From Leptolyngbya sp. SIOISBB (GTDB taxonomy: Bacteria > Cyanobacteriota > Cyanobacteriia > Phormidesmidales > Phormidesmidaceae): a stretch of DNA of 64,000 bases. Where the stretch lies: assembly GCA_010671905.1 (NCBI GenBank), contig JAAHII010000002.1, forward strand, positions 124,001 through 188,000. Reading direction: 5' to 3'. How positions within the stretch are numbered: the first letter of the stretch is position 1; the number at the start of each line of letters is the position of its first letter. The position numbers and the translations under genes were made by a program. The notes below the pieces were generated by a model. The model had not been told where the DNA came from and did not search any database. It worked only from the letters and a program-made list of their open reading frames with translations. Positions 55,401 through 62,662 of this stretch are shown piece by piece.

Positions 55401-58072
55401 GCTTGCACGACGGCAGGATATTGAGCGGAGATCGCTTCTACTTCGCCCAATTCAATCCGATAGCCTCTGAGCTTAATTTGCTGATCGGCACGTCCGACAA
55501 ATTCCACTTGCCCATCCGGTCGATAGCGTCCCAAATCACCCGTGCGGTAGAGCCGTTCACCCAGTTTCGTCGTAAACGGATGCGGCATGAAGCGATCGGC
55601 AGTCCAGCCCGGCTGTTGCCAGTAGCCTTGTGCTAACCCTGCCCCGCCGATGTAAATTTCGCCGATCGCCCCAATCGGAACTGGTTTGAGTTGGCGATCA
55701 AGCAGATAAAGGTCAGTGTTGGCGATCGGTCGTCCGATGGATTCGGTGTCGCCCGTCAGAACCGGCACTTCTGCCCATGTCGCGTCTGCCGCCACTTCAG
55801 ACGAGCCATATAAATTCAGCAATGTCGCGTCTGGAAAAGTCTGCTGAAACTGCTGACGCAGCTCGGATTTCAGGGCTTCCCCGCTGCTGATCCACAACGT
55901 CAGGTGAGCCAACTGCCGCGCGACATCCGGGACAGTCAGCAAGGCTCGCAGCAAGGACGGCACCAGCACCAGCCGCGTGACTCGCTGGTCAGATAGCATC
56001 TGCACGAACTGTGGCGGATCTTTCACCACCGCATCGGGAATGAGCAGCAGCGGCACACCTTGAAGCAACGCCCCGAAGATTTCCCAAACTGCATCGACAA
56101 AGCTGATTGAGGTTTTTTGACAGCAAACGTCACCCGTCCTGAACGGATAAGTCTGCCACATCCACTGACAGCGGTTCAGCAAGCCGCGATAGGGAGCCAT
56201 CACGCCTTTAGGTTTGCCGGTTGAGCCAGACGTATAGATTAGGTATGCCAGATCGTCCAGTTGAACTAAGATATCAAGATTTTCAGTGGAGTAAGCGTCA
56301 AGCGGAGATCGCGCCCAATCCAGCACCGGAATTTGATCCACCCTCAAGCGGTTTTGTAACGCTGCCGAAGTGATTAGCAAGTTGACCTGCGCATCATGCA
56401 GCATCCAGTTGAGGCGATCGCTCGGATAAGACGGATCAAGCGGCACATAGGCGGCACCCGCTTTCAGGACGCCAAAAACGCTGATCAGTTGCTCGATCGA
56501 TCGATCCAGACAAATTGCCACCCGATCGCCCCGACCGATTCCCGCTTGCTGGAGGTAATGGGCAAGCTGATTGGCTCGCTGATTCAGGTGTCGAACGCTG
56601 ATTTGCTGATCGGGGGTGAACACGGCAACGGCATCGGGCGATCTCGCGACCTGGATTTGCCACACGTCTTGCAGCGATCTCACCGGATAGGTTACCTGCG
56701 TTTGATTCCAGTCAGAGAGAATTTGCTGAGCTTCGGCAGGACTGAGCCATTCCAATTCTGCGACGGTACTATCTGCCTGAGCCATCAAGCTTTCTAGCAA
56801 CTGGTGCAGATGCGTCAGTAGAGACAGAGCCCGACCAGGGAGGAGGAGATCGCGCTGATAGAGCAGCTTCAGCGACAGTTCGGCACCGGGAGCCACAATT
56901 AGCGTTAGGGGATAATGCGTCTGTTCAAAAATCTGGATCTGGCTCACCCGTAAATGGCTGACCTGTTGCATCAACCGCTGATCCAGCGGGTAATTTTCAA
57001 ACACAACGATGCTGTCAAACAGCGGCTGTCCGGGGGGAATCTCGCTCCAGCCCTGAATATCCGTCAGCGCACTGGATTCATACTGGCGCAGTTTAGCTTG
57101 CTGAAGCTGGAATTGCTGCAACCAGGATGAAACCTGCACTGTTGGCAACACCGTGAGCCGCACAGGCAGCGTGTTGACAAACAGCCCGATCATGCGATCT
57201 GCGCCTGTCAAAGCAGGAGGACGGCCGGATACCGTTGCGCCAAACAGCACGTCATCCACGCCGCTGTAGCGACTGAGCAACAATCCCCACGCGGCTTGAA
57301 CGATCGTGTTGAGCGTGATCTGCTGCTGTCGGGCAAATTGTTGCAGCGCGGCAGTGGTTTCGGCAGATAAAGACAAACTTTGCTGATCATAGTGAGGCGA
57401 TCGCTCCCTCCCCTGGCTAATCGGTAACGGCGTCGCGGCAGTGATGCCAGATAAAGTCTGTCGCCAAGAGCTTGCTGCTTGAGATCGGTCTTGTTGCTGC
57501 AACCAGGCAATGTAGTCGCGATAGGGTCGCGGCGTCGAGAAAGAGAGCGATCGCCCCTGCCGCAACGCATCATAAGCACTGAGGACTTCTTGCAGAAGCA
57601 GCGAGTTTGACCAACCATCCAGCAGCAGATGATGATGACTCCAGACAAAACGATAAGCCGTTGCCGCTAGCCGAATCAGACTCAGTCGCAGCAGCGGCGC
57701 TTGCGATAGATTAAATCCGCGTTGGCGATCGGCAATTAAGTAAGCCGTCAGTCGATCTGCCTGTTCGTCTGCGGATAGGTGTCGCCAGTCGTGCTGTTCA
57801 ATCGGTAGAGTCGCCTGCTGATGCACCACTTGCAGCGGCTTCGGTAAATCTTGCCAGTGAAACGACGTGCGTAAAACCGGATGGAGATCGACCACTTGCT
57901 GCCATGCCTGGACAAACGCCGCCACATCCAGCTCACCGTGCAGCGTACAGCTCAATTGTTCAAAATAAACGCTCGACTCTGGCTCCTGTTGCACCTGAAA
58001 CAAGATGCCCTGCTGCAATGGCGACAGTTCATAGAGATCGGAGATCGTTGGATTTGCGCTCGTTTGCACCAT
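52487..58072 (-). CDS. NRPS with fused hydroxylase: C-A(beta-Ala)-T-C-TauD
   Basis: This protein is 1,861 residues. The first C domain (LSPLQQGILFQV, SHHHLLLDGWS) is of the type following an epimerase. The A domain has LAYLIYTSGSTGKPKGVM and SFVDAVWEIFGAL, where the usual Asp235 is displaced; its code VDWVISLADK is the one I associate with beta-alanine. A carrier (DDFFALGGHSLLATQ) and a second, intact C domain (PLSFAQQRLWFLDQ, LHHIVADGWS) follow. The C-terminal about 330 residues are a TauD-like Fe(II)/2-oxoglutarate oxygenase: HNE near residue 1633, QQGGETPIVD, and the distal histidine in MLDNMLAAHSR. This matches fused aspartyl beta-hydroxylases of siderophore NRPSs, acting on Asp held by the next protein. 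Alone among the A domains it lacks the linker repeat. Confidence 0.93.
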   Translation of the reverse strand: MVQTSANPTISDLYELSPLQQGILFQVQQEPESSVYFEQLSCTLHGELDVAAFVQAWQQVVDLHPVLRTSFHWQDLPKPLQVVHQQATLPIEQHDWRHLSADEQADRLTAYLIADRQRGFNLSQAPLLRLSLIRLAATAYRFVWSHHHLLLDGWSNSLLLQEVLSAYDALRQGRSLSFSTPRPYRDYIAWLQQQDRSQAASSWRQTLSGITAATPLPISQGRERSPHYDQQSLSLSAETTAALQQFARQQQITLNTIVQAAWGLLLSRYSGVDDVLFGATVSGRPPALTGADRMIGLFVNTLPVRLTVLPTVQVSSWLQQFQLQQAKLRQYESSALTDIQGWSEIPPGQPLFDSIVVFENYPLDQRLMQQVSHLRVSQIQIFEQTHYPLTLIVAPGAELSLKLLYQRDLLLPGRALSLLTHLHQLLESLMAQADSTVAELEWLSPAEAQQILSDWNQTQVTYPVRSLQDVWQIQVARSPDAVAVFTPDQQISVRHLNQRANQLAHYLQQAGIGRGDRVAICLDRSIEQLISVFGVLKAGAAYVPLDPSYPSDRLNWMLHDAQVNLLITSAALQNRLRVDQIPVLDWARSPLDAYSTENLDILVQLDDLAYLIYTSGSTGKPKGVMAPYRGLLNRCQWMWQTYPFRTGDVCCQKTSISFVDAVWEIFGALLQGVPLLLIPDAVVKDPPQFVQMLSDQRVTRLVLVPSLLRALLTVPDVARQLAHLTLWISSGEALKSELRQQFQQTFPDATLLNLYGSSEVAADATWAEVPVLTGDTESIGRPIANTDLYLLDRQLKPVPIGAIGEIYIGGAGLAQGYWQQPGWTADRFMPHPFTTKLGERLYRTGDLGRYRPDGQVEFVGRADQQIKLRGYRIELGEVEAISAQYPAVVQAVVAVQPDAKGEPQLIAYGVPHPGQSLDVLQWRSHLQSRLPAWMVPAVCLELSELPLLPSGKVNRRALPAPRVQQLDAQPQSPTEQELAEIWTAVLGLESVGIHDDFFALGGHSLLATQVQSRIRAALQVEVPLRQLLETPTIAALAQFIAAAQTQLEPSTIAPAPRHQPIPLSFAQQRLWFLDQMNPGSPFYNIPAAVRLTGSLDRAALERSFQAVVRRHEVLRTRFAIADEQPVQIIESNWQLPIALVDLCHLTPAEQDKTVQQMAIATAQHPFDLRQAPLLRVKLLQLDATDHVVLVTLHHIVADGWSMGILIREVAALYAAFSTGEPSPLSDLPIQYADFAVWQRQWLQGDRRSTHLRYWTQRLGSNPPILQLPSDRPRTATTPFQGATRSFQISPDLTQQIRQFSQEVNVTLFMTTLAAFQILLHRQTAQTDLVLGTDVANRNRQETENLIGFFVNLLALRTDLSGNPTVRSLLDRVKDVTLGAYAHQDLPFEQLVETLQPHRTSSHTPLVQVLFVLQVPISSVQLSGLTWRSLDLDYATTKFDLAVFLTEQDQGLDAVWQYNAALFDAKTIDRLANRYEHVLRQMVQQPDARIHSLDILTGAEREQRVMEKRERKAINFDKFKQIKPKAVSLTQERLIQTSLLRSDSALPLVIQPAVDHLDIVDWASNHHPFLAETLLKHGAILFRNCQVNAVTDFERLAQAICHELFAEYGDLPRASVSGKVYGSTPYPADQTILFHNESSHLHRYPLKIWFYCVQPAQQGGETPIVDCRQLYQRLNPDLRDRLLDQGLLYVRNYIEGLDVRWQDFFHTDDPALVENYCQQAGIEVEWISDHHLRTRKHCVAIARHPKTEEWVFFNQLQLHHIACLDPAVRQSLLSLFECENLPRHVYYGDGSPIEDNVVAEISQLYQDTAIAFPWQQGDVLMLDNMLAAHSRNPFVGSRKIVVAMGEMTNAQAVGAGSESDAN

Positions 58073-58093
58073 GATTTGGCTCAGTGATTTGGC

Positions 58094-61000
58094 TCAGTTC
58101 AAATGACTCATCAACTTGTTGAGGTCGGCTTGGCTCACCCCCGCTAGCGGAAAATCGGATGGCGAGAATCCGCCTGCCTGCGACGAACTGCAATGTTGCG
58201 CGATCGCCTCTAGGTTTTGTTCATACCGCTGGGCTAACTGGGCGATTGTCTCCGGTTTATGCAAAGCAGTGCTATAGCTCCACTCCACTTGCAACTGTCC
58301 AGCCATCACCAGGCTGTTCAACTCCAAGACGTGCAGCCGTTTGCCTTCCGGACTGCGGCTTTCCCCAGTCGATTCGTTCGCTAGCCGCCACTCTGGAATT
58401 TGCTGAAGCAGGGCGTCAAATTGTCCCAAATAGTTGAAACTCACGGCTGGCTGTCGGGTTGGCAAATGATGGATGCCCGGATTCAGATAGCGCCATAATC
58501 CATAGCCGATACCGCGTTGAGGCACTCGCAACTGTTCTTTCACTGCCAGCAAGATTGCTCCCAGATCGGTGGCATTGGGTAATTCCAAGCGAACCGGAAA
58601 CAAACTGGTAAACCAGCCCACCGTGCGCGAAAGGTCGATCTCCCCTGATGATAAGGCATCTCGTCCATGTCCTTCCAGCTCAATCAATACTGCGGCGCTA
58701 GTTGAATCGAACGGCTGAATGCTGCCTGCCCATTGCGTCACGGTTTGCACCAATGCCGTCAGCAAGACATCATTAATTTCGGTGCGATATGCCCTCGGTA
58801 CGTCCTGCAAGAGCGTTTGCGTTAAAGCGGAGCTGAGCTGGTGGTCAAAGGTTTGAGTTGAGGCGATCGCATTCTCTTTACCTTCCGGAAAATCCAGCGG
58901 CAGGGAAAGGCTAGGCTGCGATAACACAGACTGCCAATAAGCCTGTTCTACCTGAATCGTTGGCGACTGGGCAACGGTTTGCAAATGCTGCGCCCACTGC
59001 TGAAAGGACGTTGTTTTAGCCGGAAGTTGCAGAGATCGCCCCTGTGCCGCTTGCTGATAGAGGGTGTAGCAATCGTCGAGCAAAATTCGCCAAGAGATGC
59101 TGTCAATTGCTAAGTGATGGCACACCCAGAGCAGCCGTTTGGGTTGATTATCATCTAAGTCAAACAGCACGACTCGCAATAAAACCTGACTCAGATCCAA
59201 ACTACGCTGCACTGAAGTCGCCGTCTCAGAAATCATTAGCGATCGCTGTTCTGGAGGCACCGATCTTAGATCAACCTGGCTAAACGGCACCGTGCCATCG
59301 GGTAGAGCATAATGCTGCTGCCAGCCCATCGTCGTTTGTTTAAACCGCAAGCGCAAGGCATCATGATGTTGTACCAAATATTGCAGCGATTGATACAGCC
59401 AATCCGCATTCAAATCAGACGGCACTTCTAGCAACACGGCCTGATTCCAATGGTGCGGTTCGGGTTGCTGCTGTTCAAAGAACCAAGATTGAATCGGCGT
59501 TAGCGGCACCGTTCCCGTAACCGGCTCAGTTGAGGTTGGGGCGATCGGCGCAGATTGAACCACCGCTGCCAGTTGGGCGATCGTCTGATGTTGAAACATC
59601 TGTTTCGGCAGGAGATGCAATCCGGCTTGATTTGCCTTCGCCACCACTTGCAAACTGAGAATCGAATCGCCGCCCAGTTCAAAAAAGTTGTCATGAATGC
59701 CCACCTGCTCCATGCCCAACACCTGACCCCAAATTGCTGCCAGTTGCGCTTCCGTGGGATTGCTAGCCGCGACGAATGTCTGAGCTAAGTCAGGACGAGC
59801 CGTATCTGGTTCAGGCAGTGCCCGCCGATCTACCTTGCCATTTCGTGTCAGCGGCAGGCGATCGAGCCAAATCAACTGCGCCGGAATCATATAGTCCGGT
59901 AAGCGAGTTTGCAGGAACTGCCGCAATTTGTCTACTCGAATCGTTGCCCCAGCCCCAGGTACCACATAGGCAATCAGCCGCGTATGTCCATCTGCATGAG
60001 CATGGGCGATCGCCACACTATCTTCAACTGCCGGATGCTGACTCAATACCGCTGCAACTTCACCCAGTTCCACCCGATAGCCGCGAATTTTCACCTGATC
60101 ATCCATCCGACCTAGAAATTCGATGTTGCCATCCGGAAGGTAACGGACACGATCGCCGGTTTTGTAGAGGAGTGGGGAGTGGACTGGTCCCCTTTCCCTC
60201 TTCCCTCTTCCCTCTTCCCCCCCAAAAGGATTCAACACAAATCGTTCTGCTGTCAAATCTGGACGATTGAGGTAGCCGCGCGCTACTCCTGCTCCGCCGA
60301 TGTAGAGTTCGCCAGGAACGCCGATCGGGACGGGTTGCATAAAGTCGTCTAGGACATAGAGTTGTGTGTTGGCGATCGCTTTGCCGATGGGAACAGAACC
60401 AGATCGAAGGTCTGTCGGTGTTTGATAGACGCAACAGCCAACGACGGTTTCGGTCGGACCATATTCGTTGATCAATCTGGTGTGAGGAGCCGTCGTTTGC
60501 CAGAAAGCAATATCTTCCGCTAGCAGATTTTCGCCACCGATGATGAAGGCATGGGTGCGATCACCAGCGGCTTCTGCCGGAATTTGCTGACTCAACAGCT
60601 TCAGGTGGGCAGGGGTGAGTTTGACTAGGCTCAGGTGCGATCGTTGCATCAAGATTTGGCTGAGCGTTTCTAAGTCAGCGTTGCCTGGCAATAGTTCAAC
60701 CGGACGACCCACTAACAGCGGCGCAAACAGGCTGGTAATCGTTAAATCAAACGACAGCGGCGAGTGAACGAGGCTGCCATTCCCGGATTCGACCTCATAC
60801 GCTTGGGTTGCCCAGTTGAGATAATTCGCCAGCCCGCGATGGGTAATCAGCGTGCCTTTGGGCGTTCCGGTCGAACCAGAGGTGTAGATGACATATGCCA
60901 GATGATCGGGAGTGATGGCGCTAACTGGATTCGTTACCGGCTCTTGGGCGATCTCCTCCCACTCTGTATCAAGCTGAATCACCGTCGCTGCACTGGCAGG

Positions 61001-62662
61001 CAGAGAGACGCTGCTTTCTGTGAGCACAACGGGCATTTGCGTATCGCGCAGGCGAATGTCTAACTGAGCAGTGGGAAGCGTTGGGGCAAGCGGCACATAA
61101 GCTCCACCGGCTTTCAGCACGCCCCAGATGGCGACAACCATGTTGAGCGATCGCCCCAAGCCAATTCCCACCAGTCCGTCTGGCTGAATTCCCAGACGTT
61201 GCAGATAGTGCGCCAACTGGTTAGCCCGCTGATTCAGTTCCGCAAAGGTTAGCGTTTGGTCTTGATAAATAACGGCAGGCTGATTGGGTGTTTGTTCGAC
61301 CTGCGCTTCAAACCACTGCGGCACACACCAATCGGGATAGGGCGTTGCGGTTTGGTTAAAGTCCCATAATTGCTGCTGCTGGCGATCGCTCAAAATCTGC
61401 AATCGGGCGATGGCGGTATCGGGACGGGCGATCGCATCTGTCAATACCATTTGGAAATGTTCTGCTAAGTTCTGAATATCTCTGGTAGTCAAGCGACTGG
61501 CATCGTAGTAAATTGCGAGCGTCAAGCCATCTTCATGCGCTGTGGCAACCAGTTGTAGCTTCAGGCGATCGAGGCAGATAAATTCATCGCAAATCGTCCA
61601 TTGCAGATCTGTGCCATAGCGATAGGTCGCGGTTTCGTAAGCAAAGCCGATCTCGTAGGCTAAATCTGACTCGCTCTCTTCAGAACTGCGATCAAAATAA
61701 TCTTGCCAATCGTGAATATCTTGCAGCGATCGTGCTACCTGATTGCGGCGATTCCCAACAGACTCAGTTGCCGTGAGCGAAACCGCCAGCGGCACCGTTT
61801 TAGTCAGCAAGCCGAACGCAGTTTCTAGCTCTTCATACTGGCGAGATTGGCAGGCAATCCCCATTTGCCAATTTGTCTGTCCACTGAGTCGCCAAAGCAA
61901 AATCTGCCAGCAGGTGAGGAGCTGTGCTGCGATCGCATCAGACTGTTTTAGCAATGCCGCTGCCATTGTCCAGCGGTAAACCTGCGGTTGAAACGGCGCG
62001 TCTGGATTGGATAGCTCCAGGGGAAGCGAGATCACCTCTGATTGTTGCAGCTGCTGTCGCCAGAAGGTATGACCTGCGGCGGCTTCATCAGCTTGCAATA
62101 AGTCGTGCTGCCATTCCGTAATGTCAATATATTGCAGCGATTCAGGAGATTCATGAACAGCTGGCTGACTTGTCTCATAAGCCCGACTGACTCCTGCCAC
62201 AAATAGCCGCAATGTCGTCGCATCGGCACAGAGAGCAGGCAAACTGATCAGCCAAAGATGCTGCTGCTTGGACTGTTTAATTAGCTGCAGATGTAGGGGG
62301 GGGGCGTGCTCCAAGTCGAGCGATCTCTGCTTGGTCTCTTCCCAAATTGTGCCGATCGGTTGAGCTTGCTGATCACGCGTCAGATGGCTGACATCAAGCA
62401 GCGGCTCCCACGTGCAAGTCGGGGCGGCAATCACTTGTAGGGGCAGTGCCATTCCCGGCACGCTAGCAAACCGAGTGTGCAAAATTTCGTGTTGCTGAAT
62501 GACCTTCTGAACAGCCGTTTTTAGTCGATCGAGCTGCAAATCGCCTTTAATTTCAACCGCGACCAAAACTTGATTAGCCGCGCAGGAATGATCCTGTTGC
62601 CGTTGCCAGACATCGCGCTGCTGTGGTGAGAGGCGAAATCCTTCAATCGTGATGTTGCTCAT
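58094..62662 (-). CDS. NRPS: interface-A(Asn-like)-T-E
   Basis: This is a 1,522-residue synthetase. The N-terminal condensation-like domain (EGFRLSPQQRDVW) has ISLPALCADATTL at about residues 139-150 in place of HHxxxDG, again interface-type. The A domain (YTSGSTGTPKGT, NEYGPTETVVG) carries code DLTKIGEVGK, one residue from the asparagine code DLTKLGEVGK; aspartate remains possible because the hydroxylase upstream is of the aspartyl class. The carrier is GGDSI. The epimerization domain (VPLTPIQSWFFEQQQ, CHHLAIDSISWR, RTVGWFTSLFPV, SFNYLGQFD) ends the protein. Its ATG overlaps the upstream stop as ATGA. The predicted product is D-configured, beta-hydroxylated Asn or Asp. Confidence 0.92.
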   Translation of the reverse strand: MSNITIEGFRLSPQQRDVWQRQQDHSCAANQVLVAVEIKGDLQLDRLKTAVQKVIQQHEILHTRFASVPGMALPLQVIAAPTCTWEPLLDVSHLTRDQQAQPIGTIWEETKQRSLDLEHAPPLHLQLIKQSKQQHLWLISLPALCADATTLRLFVAGVSRAYETSQPAVHESPESLQYIDITEWQHDLLQADEAAAGHTFWRQQLQQSEVISLPLELSNPDAPFQPQVYRWTMAAALLKQSDAIAAQLLTCWQILLWRLSGQTNWQMGIACQSRQYEELETAFGLLTKTVPLAVSLTATESVGNRRNQVARSLQDIHDWQDYFDRSSEESESDLAYEIGFAYETATYRYGTDLQWTICDEFICLDRLKLQLVATAHEDGLTLAIYYDASRLTTRDIQNLAEHFQMVLTDAIARPDTAIARLQILSDRQQQQLWDFNQTATPYPDWCVPQWFEAQVEQTPNQPAVIYQDQTLTFAELNQRANQLAHYLQRLGIQPDGLVGIGLGRSLNMVVAIWGVLKAGGAYVPLAPTLPTAQLDIRLRDTQMPVVLTESSVSLPASAATVIQLDTEWEEIAQEPVTNPVSAITPDHLAYVIYTSGSTGTPKGTLITHRGLANYLNWATQAYEVESGNGSLVHSPLSFDLTITSLFAPLLVGRPVELLPGNADLETLSQILMQRSHLSLVKLTPAHLKLLSQQIPAEAAGDRTHAFIIGGENLLAEDIAFWQTTAPHTRLINEYGPTETVVGCCVYQTPTDLRSGSVPIGKAIANTQLYVLDDFMQPVPIGVPGELYIGGAGVARGYLNRPDLTAERFVLNPFGGEEGRGKRERGPVHSPLLYKTGDRVRYLPDGNIEFLGRMDDQVKIRGYRVELGEVAAVLSQHPAVEDSVAIAHAHADGHTRLIAYVVPGAGATIRVDKLRQFLQTRLPDYMIPAQLIWLDRLPLTRNGKVDRRALPEPDTARPDLAQTFVAASNPTEAQLAAIWGQVLGMEQVGIHDNFFELGGDSILSLQVVAKANQAGLHLLPKQMFQHQTIAQLAAVVQSAPIAPTSTEPVTGTVPLTPIQSWFFEQQQPEPHHWNQAVLLEVPSDLNADWLYQSLQYLVQHHDALRLRFKQTTMGWQQHYALPDGTVPFSQVDLRSVPPEQRSLMISETATSVQRSLDLSQVLLRVVLFDLDDNQPKRLLWVCHHLAIDSISWRILLDDCYTLYQQAAQGRSLQLPAKTTSFQQWAQHLQTVAQSPTIQVEQAYWQSVLSQPSLSLPLDFPEGKENAIASTQTFDHQLSSALTQTLLQDVPRAYRTEINDVLLTALVQTVTQWAGSIQPFDSTSAAVLIELEGHGRDALSSGEIDLSRTVGWFTSLFPVRLELPNATDLGAILLAVKEQLRVPQRGIGYGLWRYLNPGIHHLPTRQPAVSFNYLGQFDALLQQIPEWRLANESTGESRSPEGKRLHVLELNSLVMAGQLQVEWSYSTALHKPETIAQLAQRYEQNLEAIAQHCSSSQAGGFSPSDFPLAGVSQADLNKLMSHLN
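60170..60230. repeat. GGGGAGT-type hairpin repeat in A-domain linker (Asn-like module)
   Basis: This is the shortest copy: AGTGGGGAGTGGACTGGTCC core, then CTCTTCCCTCTTCCC-type units. It is in frame between ERFVLNPF and LLYKTGD. Confidence 0.8.
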
